From Beijerinckiaceae bacterium RH AL1 (GTDB lineage: Bacteria; Pseudomonadota; Alphaproteobacteria; Rhizobiales; Beijerinckiaceae): DNA of 64,000 nucleotides. The stretch lies in the NCBI GenBank assembly GCA_901457705.2, contig LR590083.2, forward strand, positions 3,534,597 to 3,598,596, written 5' to 3'. The notes under the pieces were generated by a model that saw only the letters and a list, made by a program, of their open reading frames with translations, made no database searches and was not told the DNA's origin. The position numbers were made by a program, and so were the translations under genes. Shown here piece by piece: positions 1 through 7,253 of this stretch. How positions within the stretch are numbered: the stretch's first letter is position 1; each line of letters starts with the position of its first letter.

Positions 1-105
1 GGCCATGGGGCTCTCTCCCTTCTTCGGGCGCTCGCGGCGCACCAGTCGCGGCGGTCGTTGAAGCGCTTGTGCGCGGGGTCGTCGAGGGGTAGCGTCCGCC
101 CGAAA

Positions 106-128
106 TTAAGTCAACAATGCTGACTTAT
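106..128. promoter_or_regulatory. Candidate MarR operator (inverted repeat)
   Basis: A perfect 6-bp inverted repeat, AAGTCA, 7-bp gap, TGACTT (108-126), lies in an AT-rich patch 23 bases before the MarR start. MarR regulators usually bind such palindromes over their own promoter. On the minus strand an ATG lies at 3-5 with a GGGAGAG Shine-Dalgarno-like run just upstream of it, so a divergent gene probably leaves the left edge and shares this operator. The function is inferred from position only. Confidence 0.4.
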
Positions 129-148
129 ATAGGCGAGCCTTCATCGCA

Positions 149-649
149 ATGCCCAGCGCCACTGCCGACCTCGCGAGCGCGGAACCGGACCGCGCCCCGC
201 TTTATCATCTCACCGAGCTCATGTTCTTCGCCTATCGCGATTTCGTGCGCGACGCGGACCTGATCCTCGCCGGCGACGGCTTCGGGCGCGCGCATCACCG
301 CGTGCTGCATTTCGCGACGCGACGGCCGGGCCTCACCATCGCCGAGCTGCTCGACATCCTGCAGATCACCAAGCAGAGCCTCAACCGGGTGCTGAAGGAC
401 CTCGTCGACCGCGGCTACGTGACGAACAGCCTCGGCGAGACGGACCGGCGCCAGCGCGTGCTCGCCGCGACCCCGCGCGGCGCCGCGCTGATCGAGGAGA
501 TCGCGCTCGTGCAGTCGGCCCGCTTCACCCGCGCCTTCGCGCGGCTCGGCGGCGACGCAGAGGCGCAGGCGGTGGCCTTCCTCACCGCGATGATGGACGC
601 GCCGGCCGAGCCGCGCGGCAAGGCGGCGATCCGCGTCGTCGAGAAGTAG
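149..649 (+). CDS. MarR family transcriptional regulator
   Basis: 166-residue protein with the MarR layout: N-terminal dimerisation helix, winged helix-turn-helix at about residues 58-112 (the stretch around AELLDILQITKQSLNRVLKD is the recognition region, followed by the DRRQR wing) and a C-terminal helix. It lacks the conserved cysteines of redox-sensing OhrR proteins, so the ligand cannot be guessed. The ATG start sits shortly after a perfect inverted repeat that is a likely autoregulatory operator. It converges on the cupin gene with a 5-base gap. A divergent gene probably starts at the left edge and would be the natural regulatory target. Confidence 0.85.
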   Translation: MPSATADLASAEPDRAPLYHLTELMFFAYRDFVRDADLILAGDGFGRAHHRVLHFATRRPGLTIAELLDILQITKQSLNRVLKDLVDRGYVTNSLGETDRRQRVLAATPRGAALIEEIALVQSARFTRAFARLGGDAEAQAVAFLTAMMDAPAEPRGKAAIRVVEK

Positions 650-654
650 CGCGG

Positions 655-1080
655 CTACTCGCCCTCCGCATTGCGGGCCATGAAGTCGGCGGCCGTGCCG
701 TCCTTCGGATCGACGAAGGTGATGTCGGTCGGTGCCCGGCGCGGCGCGTCGATCGAGAGCACCGTGAACGGCTCCTCGAGGAGACGCGGGATGGCGTGCA
801 CCGTCCGGCGATCGAAGACGAGGAGTTGGCCCGGTCCGACCTCGGCCTCGTCGGCCGGGTCGCCGAGCCAGAACCTGGCGCGCCCCGAGAGCACGTAGAG
901 GAACTCGTCGCAGGTTTCGTGGTAATGCGCCGGAACCGGCTTCAGCACGCGGAACACCCGCGCCGATGCCGTCGCGCGGTCGGCGATGTAATGGTCGACG
1001 ATCATCGCCTTGGCATCGGCGGGAAGCGCCGCGGCCAGGGCCATGACGTCGAAGCGGCCGGATGTCGTCGTCTCGCTCAT
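655..1080 (-). CDS. Cupin domain protein
   Basis: 141-residue single-domain cupin. The metal-binding set is visible: His52, His54 and Glu59 in motif 1 ([10 protein letters not shown]) and His95 in motif 2 (RRTVHAI). This suggests a metal-dependent small beta-barrel enzyme or ligand-binding protein; the substrate is unknown. The ATG at 1080 is chosen because a GGAGACA ribosome-binding site lies just upstream; an in-frame extension further upstream lacks one and runs into the divergent hrcA region. It is convergent with the MarR gene and divergent from hrcA (82-bp shared upstream region). Confidence 0.8.
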   Translation of the reverse strand: MSETTTSGRFDVMALAAALPADAKAMIVDHYIADRATASARVFRVLKPVPAHYHETCDEFLYVLSGRARFWLGDPADEAEVGPGQLLVFDRRTVHAIPRLLEEPFTVLSIDAPRRAPTDITFVDPKDGTAADFMARNAEGE

Positions 1081-1162
1081 CGCTGTCTCCTGCGGGAGCG
1101 GCAAGATAGCAGCCGGCCTCCGCCTTGCCACCCGCCGCGCGGGATTGCATGGTCGGGGCGCC

Positions 1163-2272
1163 ATGAGCACGCCCCTCGACGACCAGGCGCGCGAGGCGCT
1201 GCGCGCAGCCGCCAGCATCCGCAGCCTCAACCAGCGCTCGCTCGACGTGTTCCGACGGATCGTGGAGAGCTATCTCGCGACCGGCGAGCCGCTCGGCTCG
1301 CGCAACCTGTCGCGGCTGTTGCCGACGCCGCTGTCGCCGGCCTCGGTGCGCAACGTCATGCAGGCGCTGGAGGAGAGCGGGCTCATCTTCGCGCCGCACA
1401 CCAGCGCCGGGCGCCTGCCGACGGAGAGCGGCCTGCGCTTCTTCGTCGACGCGCTGCTCGAGATCGGCGACATCGACGCCGAGGAGCGCCGCCAGATCGA
1501 GGCGCAGCTCGGCTTCGGGCGCGACCAGAGGGGCCCCGACCAGAGCTTCGAGGCTGTGCTGACCGAAGCGACGACCATGCTCTCCGGCCTCTCCCGCGGC
1601 GCCGGCGTCGTGGTGACGACGAAGGACAATGCGCGCCTCAAGCACATCGAGTTCCTGCGACTCGAGCCCGAGCGCGCGCTGGCGGTGCTCGTCGGCGAGG
1701 ACGGCTCGGTCGAGAACCGCGTGCTGCCGATCGCCGCCGGCCTGCCGGCGTCCGCCCTCGTCGAGGCCGGCAACTACTTGAACGCCCGCATCCGCGGCCG
1801 CACGCTCGCCGAGGTGCGGGGCGAGATCGAGACGGCGCGCGGCGCCGCCGAGGCCGAGCTCGGGGCGCTCACCGCCAAGCTCGTCGACCAGGGCCTCGCC
1901 TCCTGGGCCGCCGGGCACGGCCAGCCGCAGCTCATCGTGCGCGGCCAGGCGAACCTGCTCGACAACGTCAACGCGGCCGAGGACCTCGAGCGCATCCGCC
2001 TGCTCTTCGCCGACCTCGAGACCAAGAAGGACGTCGTCGACCTGCTGTCGCGCGCCGAGACCGGCGAAGGCGTGCGCATCTTCATCGGCTCGGAGAACAA
2101 GCTGTTCTCGCTCTCCGGCTCGTCGATGATCGCCGCCCCGTTCCGCGACGGCCAGCAGCGCATCGTCGGCGTGCTCGGCGTCATCGGGCCGACGCGGCTC
2201 AACTACGCGCGCATCGTGCCGATGGTCGACTACACCTCGAAGCTGCTCGCGCAGATGATGTCGCGGGGGTGA
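1163..2272 (+). CDS. hrcA: Heat-inducible transcription repressor HrcA
   Basis: 369-residue protein matching HrcA over its length. The N-terminal winged helix is at about residues 18-85 and includes the family signature around [20 protein letters not shown] and [14 protein letters not shown]; a GAF-like central domain and a dimerisation domain follow. HrcA represses groESL and other heat-shock operons at CIRCE elements, with folding by GroEL as the sensor. Unlike many alphaproteobacteria, grpE is not downstream here; the next gene is convergent. No CIRCE element was seen in the window. The start is the ATG at 1163; longer in-frame starts would run under the divergent cupin gene. Confidence 0.93.
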   Translation: MSTPLDDQAREALRAAASIRSLNQRSLDVFRRIVESYLATGEPLGSRNLSRLLPTPLSPASVRNVMQALEESGLIFAPHTSAGRLPTESGLRFFVDALLEIGDIDAEERRQIEAQLGFGRDQRGPDQSFEAVLTEATTMLSGLSRGAGVVVTTKDNARLKHIEFLRLEPERALAVLVGEDGSVENRVLPIAAGLPASALVEAGNYLNARIRGRTLAEVRGEIETARGAAEAELGALTAKLVDQGLASWAAGHGQPQLIVRGQANLLDNVNAAEDLERIRLLFADLETKKDVVDLLSRAETGEGVRIFIGSENKLFSLSGSSMIAAPFRDGQQRIVGVLGVIGPTRLNYARIVPMVDYTSKLLAQMMSRG

Positions 2273-2279
2273 GGCCTCG

Positions 2280-2750
2280 TCAGCCGCGCGACGTCGGACT
2301 CGTGTTGCCAGGGTCGGGCGCGAGGCTCGTCTCCGCGCCGGCAAGCGCGGCATCGAGGAGCTTGAGCGTGACCTTGGCCAGCGCCTCGGAGACGGGCGGG
2401 ATTGGTTTGAAGTAGGTCGAATCGTTGCGGGCGGCGTGGATCTGGCTCATAGCTTGGGCTGCACCTTTGATCGAGCCTTTCGTCAGCTCGACGATGCTGA
2501 GCTGCAGCGCAACGGAGCGATGCCCCTCGCCGCCGGTCCTGACGCCGCGGTCTGTCAGGAACGCCATCGCCAGCGCATGCAGCGCCTCGTAGGCCAGCGT
2601 GAAGCGGCCGAGGGGCGTCTGCGCCTTCGCGGCGTCGTCACGGTACTGACGCGCGTTCGCCAGATATTGTCGAATGGCCGGCTCGTCGCGGACCGCGTCC
2701 TTGAGCGCGCCGATCCGCTTCAGGTTCTCGATCTGCTCCTCAACGGCCAT
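2280..2750 (-). CDS. HEPN-domain protein, putative toxin of a MNT/HEPN pair
   Basis: 156-residue, mainly helical protein whose ATG overlaps the end of the upstream nucleotidyltransferase gene by 11 bases, the usual layout of minimal-nucleotidyltransferase/HEPN toxin-antitoxin pairs. HEPN toxins are RNases with an R-X4-6-H motif. Here the corresponding stretch is Arg108-Asn109 followed by Tyr113 (ARNDSTYF), so the expected histidine appears to be tyrosine. It may therefore be inactive, differently active, or a modification target; HepT toxins are AMPylated on a tyrosine near this motif. It resembles the SAV_6107-like HEPN group. Function is inferred from context. Confidence 0.65.
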   Translation of the reverse strand: MAVEEQIENLKRIGALKDAVRDEPAIRQYLANARQYRDDAAKAQTPLGRFTLAYEALHALAMAFLTDRGVRTGGEGHRSVALQLSIVELTKGSIKGAAQAMSQIHAARNDSTYFKPIPPVSEALAKVTLKLLDAALAGAETSLAPDPGNTSPTSRG

Positions 2751-3303
2751 CGCCGATCACCGTGATCGTCGGGCCCCGCAGGATCGCGTCGCCGACCGCG
2801 CCCTGCTTCCATGCCGACCATTCCGCGGCATCGACGAGGTTCACGTGGATCTCGCGACCCAGCTCCTTGCCGGCCTCGGCGAGCAGCGCGCTGACCTCGA
2901 AGAAATCGAGGTCGCCGACGACGAGCAGGTCGATGTCGCTTTTTCCGTTCGCCGTCCCGCTCGCCATCGAGCCGAACACGAAGGCCGTCTCGATCCTGTC
3001 TCGCACGGGCTCGAGAGCCTCGCGCAGCCGATCCGCGAGGCCGAACGTCTTCAGGCTCAGCGACCGCAGCTCCGGGTAGATCGGGTGCGACGTGTCGGCC
3101 GTGAACAGCCGCTGGTTGCCGGCGCGCCGCTCCGTGACCACGCCCGACTTGCTCAGCGCCTCGACGATCTTCTGGGTGCCGCCGCGGCCCCCGCCAGCGG
3201 CCCGGATCAAGTCCGAGAGGCTGTAGCTCCGCTCGGGATGCAGAAGCAGCGGTGCCAGCACGCGCTGCATGCCTCGCGGCATCAGGAAATCCAGCGTGGT
3301 CAT
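2740..3303 (-). CDS. Winged-helix / nucleotidyltransferase fusion, putative antitoxin
   Basis: 187 residues. A winged helix-turn-helix lies at about residues 12-75, followed by a polymerase-beta-type nucleotidyltransferase domain with Gly111-Ser112 and the catalytic Asp123-X-Asp125 (GSMASG then SDIDLL). Antitoxins of HEPN/MNT systems neutralise the HEPN toxin, in some cases by AMPylating it. The fused DNA-binding domain suggests the same protein autoregulates the operon, in line with three repeated GATCGTACC-type sites directly upstream. The ATG at 3303 is the first codon after those sites; a longer open frame upstream would cross them and has no family similarity. Confidence 0.75.
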   Translation of the reverse strand: MTTLDFLMPRGMQRVLAPLLLHPERSYSLSDLIRAAGGGRGGTQKIVEALSKSGVVTERRAGNQRLFTADTSHPIYPELRSLSLKTFGLADRLREALEPVRDRIETAFVFGSMASGTANGKSDIDLLVVGDLDFFEVSALLAEAGKELGREIHVNLVDAAEWSAWKQGAVGDAILRGPTITVIGDGR

Positions 3304-3349
3304 AGATCGTACCTTATCGAGGTATGATCGTACCCATGTCTGGTACGAT
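3298..3349. promoter_or_regulatory. Triple repeated operator upstream of the MNT/HEPN pair
   Basis: The 9-mer GATCGTACC occurs at 3305-3313 and 3326-3334, and its inverted form GGTACGAT at 3342-3349. The middle copy is part of a near-perfect palindrome at 3321-3334 (GGTATGATCGTACC). The first copy abuts the start codon of the winged-helix/nucleotidyltransferase gene. The arrangement fits an autoregulatory operator bound by that protein; binding itself is inferred. Confidence 0.55.
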
Positions 3350-3484
3350 TGTCCAACGTGGATGACTTGAGAAAGGAGGGAAGCAGTGGTGACGACCAGC
3401 GACCAAATGGTCGGGCAGCCGGCGGTCTCCAGCCGGACTCTTTCCTCTGGCGTGCTGCGCGCGTCCGTGATGTGAGTCGCCGCG

Positions 3485-4510
3485 ATGCCGCTGCCAGAGG
3501 CGATCGAACCCGCGGCCGAGACGCCGCAGCCCGACTCCCCCGCGGTCCCGATCCGGGCGGGAGAGCGGTGGCTTGCGCCCTGGCGCGACGACACGTTCCG
3601 GCGCCGCACCTGGCACGCGGTGACGGCGGCGGTGATCTGCGTCCTCTATGCCGCCCTGCTATTCTACCTGCTCTATCGCGACGCGCATCAGCCGATCGAG
3701 ACGGCGAAGCTCGAGGAGGTGCAAGTCGAGATCGTCAAGCCGCCGCCGCCCCCGCCGCCGCCGCCTCAGCAACAGCAGCCGAAACCGCCGCCGCAGGCGC
3801 AGAAGGAGATCGAGAAGCCGGCCTCGAGCGCGCCGCGCGCGCCGTCGGAGGAGAAGATCGAGACCGAGCGCCTCGACGACAAGACGAGCGCGCCGAAGGC
3901 CGTGACGCCGCCGCAGGAGGGCGAGAAGGCGCCGCCGCCGCAGCCCGCCGCCGCGCCGGCCGAGGCGGATGCGCACGACGACACGCAGGCCGACGCCAAG
4001 GAGGACGTGCTCAAGAAGGATGCCGAGGCGCTCGAGAAGGCCGCGCCGACGCCGCCCAAGAAGCCGGAGAAGCTCGCCAAGGCGCCGCCGAAGGCCAAGC
4101 AGCGGCGCGAGCAGACGGCGCTGCAGCGGCTCAACGGCAAGTCCGACCTGCCGGAGTACAAGCTGGCGCGCCCGACCAAGAAGGCGCCGGTCACCGGCGG
4201 CACCGAGGACAACCGCTACCTCGCCGTCGTCTTCGGCAAGATCATGCAGCACTACCGCGGCGTCAATCTCGGGCCCGACGCCGAGGACACGACCTGCACC
4301 GTCGCCTTCAACGTCGACGACGACGGCACCATCCTGGCGATGCAGATCGTCAAGAGCAGCGGCGACGAGGAGCTCGACGAGGCGGCGGTGTCGGCGGTGT
4401 CGCACGCCTCGCCGCTGCCGCCGCTGCCGCCCGGCGCGCCGCACGGCCTCATCGCCCGCATCGGCCCGCACGGCCCGACGATGCGCATGGGGCGCAGCGA
4501 GCGGGAGTAG
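3485..4510 (+). CDS. TonB family energy-transducing protein
   Basis: 341 residues with TonB architecture: short cytoplasmic N-terminus, one transmembrane anchor at about residues 44-64, a run of nine prolines (86-94) opening a long Pro/Lys/Glu/Ala-rich periplasm-spanning region to about 235, and a C-terminal TonB-type domain (about 245-330) containing CTVAFNVDDDGTILAMQIVK. TonB couples the ExbBD proton motor to outer-membrane receptors. No exbB/exbD or receptor gene lies nearby, so the partner is unknown. TolA-like use is also possible because the cell-envelope genes cpoB and pal are elsewhere in the window. ATG start at 3485. Confidence 0.85.
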   Translation: MPLPEAIEPAAETPQPDSPAVPIRAGERWLAPWRDDTFRRRTWHAVTAAVICVLYAALLFYLLYRDAHQPIETAKLEEVQVEIVKPPPPPPPPPQQQQPKPPPQAQKEIEKPASSAPRAPSEEKIETERLDDKTSAPKAVTPPQEGEKAPPPQPAAAPAEADAHDDTQADAKEDVLKKDAEALEKAAPTPPKKPEKLAKAPPKAKQRREQTALQRLNGKSDLPEYKLARPTKKAPVTGGTEDNRYLAVVFGKIMQHYRGVNLGPDAEDTTCTVAFNVDDDGTILAMQIVKSSGDEELDEAAVSAVSHASPLPPLPPGAPHGLIARIGPHGPTMRMGRSERE

Positions 4511-4517
4511 CCGTCTC

Positions 4518-4874
4518 TCAGTGCACCGTCGGCGTGAGGTCGCGCCAGCCGTTGGCGGCGGCGACGCGGTCGATCATCTCGGCCTTGCGCGCCTCGGCAT
4601 CGGCGAGGCGGCCGTCGAGCTCCTCGCCCGAAGACTTCGAGGCGCCGGCCCAGACCGTACCGCCGATCATCGCCGTCACCGCGGCGATCAGGATCGTCGG
4701 CGCGCGCAAGGCCGGCAGGCCGGCCGACAGCAGTAGGACGAGGGCGCCCGCAATGATCGCAGCGCGCGACGCGGCGACCGCCCGGCGGCAGCCGGCGCGC
4801 CGGTCGACGAGGTCGGCGATCTCCTCGTCGATGGCGTCGAAGGCCGCATCCGGATCGAGCCGCGCGTCAGTCAT
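4518..4874 (-). CDS. Small membrane protein of unknown function
   Basis: 118 residues. Charged N-terminal helix (about 1-35), then two closely spaced hydrophobic segments within about residues 39-78 forming a membrane hairpin, then a charged helical tail. No recognised family. It converges on the TonB-like gene and lies 13 bases after a pair of small secreted-protein genes on the same strand, so it may be the last gene of that small operon. High-GC codon use and a good start support it being real. Confidence 0.55.
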   Translation of the reverse strand: MTDARLDPDAAFDAIDEEIADLVDRRAGCRRAVAASRAAIIAGALVLLLSAGLPALRAPTILIAAVTAMIGGTVWAGASKSSGEELDGRLADAEARKAEMIDRVAAANGWRDLTPTVH

Positions 4875-4887
4875 CGAGGCCTCGATA

Positions 4888-5169
4888 TCACGGACGGTCG
4901 ACCCGGTATTTCCGCTGGTAGGTCGACGGCACGAGATGCTGGTGGCGGTGGTGGCGATAGATGCGCGGGTTGCCTTGCGAGAATGCGCCGGTCGTCTGCG
5001 GATAGGGATCGTCGAGGAGCCGCTGCGGGCCGCCGAGCCCGCCGGGCTCGGGATCGAGAGGCGCGGCGCCCGGCACCAGGCTGGGATAGGGCGTGGGGAT
5101 CAGCGACTGCGCCGCGTCGGCCGGCGAGGCCATCAGGAGGGCGAGCCCGGCGAGCGCGACGGCGCGCAT
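4888..5169 (-). CDS. Small secreted Pro/Tyr-rich protein (paralogue 2)
   Basis: 93 residues with a signal peptide (residues about 1-19, cleavage after ADA). The mature part is Pro/Tyr/Gln-rich with motifs SLIPTPYPS, GAAPL, DPYPQTTG, SQGNP and VPSTYQRKY. The same motifs recur in the gene immediately upstream, so the two are tandem paralogues. The start codon overlaps the upstream stop as TGATG, indicating coupled translation. A His-rich segment (RHHRHQH) replaces the neutral segment of the paralogue. No function is recognised; a short periplasmic or surface protein is likely. Confidence 0.6.
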   Translation of the reverse strand: MRAVALAGLALLMASPADAAQSLIPTPYPSLVPGAAPLDPEPGGLGGPQRLLDDPYPQTTGAFSQGNPRIYRHHRHQHLVPSTYQRKYRVDRP

Positions 5170-5456
5170 CAGTGCTGCTCGACGCCGTAGTTGCGCTGGA
5201 AGGTCGAGGGCACGCGCTGCTGCGGGCCGCCCATGGTCGCGGTCGGCGGGTTGCCCTGCGACGGGCCGGTGGCCTGCGGATACGGGGTCGGCTGCAGGCT
5301 CTGCGACGGCGCGGTGCCCGGCGTCGAAGGATTGAGCGGCGCCGCGCCCGTCGCCTGGCTCGGATAGGGCGACGGCACGAGGCTTTGGGCGGCGACCGCC
5401 GGGAGCGGCACGGCGAGGGCGATTGCGAGGAGCAGCGAAACGGACATGCGGGTCAT
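5169..5456 (-). CDS. Small secreted Pro/Tyr-rich protein (paralogue 1)
   Basis: 95 residues. The N-terminal signal peptide ends near VAA-QS; the mature chain repeats a short motif (SLVPSPYPSQATGAAPL, then SLQPTPYPQATGPSQGNP) and ends with VPSTFQRNYGVEQH. It is clearly homologous to the downstream gene, with which it shares a TGATG junction. ATG codons at 5465, 5456 and 5447 are all possible starts; 5456 is chosen as giving a good signal peptide, without a strong ribosome-binding site to decide. Divergent from carA. Function unknown. Confidence 0.6.
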   Translation of the reverse strand: MTRMSVSLLLAIALAVPLPAVAAQSLVPSPYPSQATGAAPLNPSTPGTAPSQSLQPTPYPQATGPSQGNPPTATMGGPQQRVPSTFQRNYGVEQH

Positions 5457-5555
5457 CGCCCGCATATGGGCGCGGCGCGCCCCTCCGCCCAGACCGCCCC
5501 AGAGCCGCTCACGCCGCAATTGACCAGCCGTCCGCCAGCGCTTAGCAGGTGCAGC

Positions 5556-6746
5556 ATGATACAGGACGAAGGCTGGGCCGAGCCAAAGGTGACGGCCGTT
5601 CTGGTGCTCGCCGACGGCACCGTGCTCGAGGGCGAAGGTTTTGGCGCGACGGGCATCGCCGTCGGCGAGGTTTGCTTCAACACCGCCATGACGGGCTACG
5701 AGGAGATCCTCACCGATCCCTCCTACACGAAGCAGATCCTCACGTTCACGTTCCCGCACATCGGCAACGTCGGCACCAACGAGGAAGACATCGAGTCGCT
5801 CAACCTCGCGGCCTCGACGGGCGCGATCGGCTGCGTCGTGCACGCGCGGGTGACCGGCCCCTCGAACCACCGCGCCACGCTGCACTTCGACGCCTGGCTG
5901 AAGCGGCGCGGCATCATCGGCCTCGCCGGCATCGACACGCGCGCGCTGACCGCGCTGGTGCGCGACAAGGGCATGCCCAACGCCGTCATCGCGCATGCCG
6001 AGGACGGCGTCTTCGACATCCCCGCGCTGAAGGCGCAGGCGGCGGCCTGGTCGGGCGTCGTCGGCCTCGACCTCGTGCCGGACGTGACGACGACGCAGCG
6101 CCTCGACTGGGACGAGAGCGTGTGGACGCTCGAGAACGGCTACGGCAAGCTCGACGCGCCGCGCTACAAGGTCGTCGCCGTCGACTACGGCATCAAGCGC
6201 AACATCCTGCGCCTGCTGACGGAGGCGGGCTGCGCGGTGACCGTCGTGCCGTCGACGGCGAGCGCCGAGGAGATCCTGGCGCTGAAGCCGGACGGCGTCT
6301 TCCTCTCCAACGGCCCCGGCGACCCCGCCGCGACCGGCGAGTACGCCGTGCCGGTGATCAAGGAGATCCTGGACAAGAAGGTGCCGACCTTCGGCATCTG
6401 CCTCGGCCACCAGCTGATGGCGCTGGCGATCGGCGGCACCACGACGAAGATGCATCAGGGCCACCACGGCGCCAACCACCCGGTGATGGACTTCACCACC
6501 GACAAGGTGGAGATCGTCTCCATGAACCACGGCTTCGCCGTCGACGCCGGCTCCTTGCCCGACACCGCGCGCGAGACGCACCGCAGCCTGTTCGACGGCT
6601 CGAACGCCGGCTTCGAGCTCACCGACCGGCCCGCCTTCTCGGTGCAGCACCATCCCGAAGCCTCGCCGGGGCCGAAGGACAGCCACTACCTCTTCACGCG
6701 CTTCACCGAGCTCATGGACAGGACCAAAGGCACACCCGGGAACTGA
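5556..6746 (+). CDS. carA: Carbamoyl-phosphate synthase small subunit
   Basis: 396 residues, the usual CarA length. It hydrolyses glutamine and passes ammonia to CarB to make carbamoyl phosphate for arginine and pyrimidine synthesis. The N-terminal CarA domain (about 1-150) is followed by a class I glutamine amidotransferase domain with the nucleophile Cys282 in FGICLGHQ and the His/Glu pair in QHHPEASPGP. carB is not in the window, which is common in alphaproteobacteria where carA and carB are separate. AGGT lies 5 bases before the ATG. A strong hairpin follows the stop. Confidence 0.97.
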   Translation: MIQDEGWAEPKVTAVLVLADGTVLEGEGFGATGIAVGEVCFNTAMTGYEEILTDPSYTKQILTFTFPHIGNVGTNEEDIESLNLAASTGAIGCVVHARVTGPSNHRATLHFDAWLKRRGIIGLAGIDTRALTALVRDKGMPNAVIAHAEDGVFDIPALKAQAAAWSGVVGLDLVPDVTTTQRLDWDESVWTLENGYGKLDAPRYKVVAVDYGIKRNILRLLTEAGCAVTVVPSTASAEEILALKPDGVFLSNGPGDPAATGEYAVPVIKEILDKKVPTFGICLGHQLMALAIGGTTTKMHQGHHGANHPVMDFTTDKVEIVSMNHGFAVDAGSLPDTARETHRSLFDGSNAGFELTDRPAFSVQHHPEASPGPKDSHYLFTRFTELMDRTKGTPGN

Positions 6747-6752
6747 AGCGGA

Positions 6753-6810
6753 ATCGAGCGTCTCCCTTCACACGCCCGACGGATTGGACTAGGGAGGGCG
6801 CTCGATTTTC
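6753..6810 (+). terminator. Hairpin terminator after carA
   Basis: Long imperfect stem: ATCGAGCG-T-CTCCCT (6753-6767) pairs with AGGGAG-GG-CGCTCGAT (6791-6806), with a 23-base loop, followed by a short T run (TTTC). It begins 7 bases after the carA stop. Confidence 0.6.
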
Positions 6811-6932
6811 GCGGTTCCGCGGGCGTGGCGCAGACGGGCGCCGCCGCTGGGCACGTTTACAAACATCGGGGTTGCATGGCCTTCTGGCTTCGCCGAAGGT
6901 CCGGCCCCCGGCACGACGAGCGGGAGTAGTCG

Positions 6933-7253
6933 GTGGACACCAAGGACGAGGCGACCGTTGCAGCCGGTCAGAACGCGCCGATCGACCGGGAAGATCTCGT
7001 CAACAAGATCATCGACACGATCGTCACCGAGGGGATGATCGACCGCGACAAGGTCACGCCCGACGCGACGATCGAGAGCCTCGACCTGAAGTCCATCGAC
7101 ATCGTCATGATCCTCACCGCGATCGAGGACAAGTTCGACGTATATATCCCGATGGACGGCCCGTTCCACGACGCCAAGAACGTCAAGGACCTGATCGAGG
7201 CCATCGCGAACTACATCATCAAGGAAAAACAGGCGCCTGATGCCAGCAGATAA
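6933..7253 (+). CDS. Acyl carrier protein (divergent)
   Basis: 106 residues. Acidic four-helix ACP fold; the phosphopantetheine serine is most likely Ser54 in SLDLKSIDIVMI, where the usual DSLD is replaced by KSID. It is longer than housekeeping AcpP (about 78 residues), with a 20-residue N-terminal extension, and does not look like the lipid A-specific AcpXL. GTG start at 6933 with CGGGAG 7 bases upstream. Its 3' end overlaps the ketosynthase gene by 14 bases, so the two are coupled. It probably carries the growing chain for the downstream ketosynthase, hotdog-fold and reductase enzymes. Confidence 0.85.
   Translation: MDTKDEATVAAGQNAPIDREDLVNKIIDTIVTEGMIDRDKVTPDATIESLDLKSIDIVMILTAIEDKFDVYIPMDGPFHDAKNVKDLIEAIANYIIKEKQAPDASR

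Noticed and set aside
1081-1162. CIRCE element in front of hrcA
   Set aside because: No TTAGCACTC-type inverted repeat was found between the cupin and hrcA genes.
3648-3905. Arg/Ser-rich open frame inside the TonB-like gene
   Set aside because: It is the frame-shifted reading of the proline-rich codons of the TonB-like gene.
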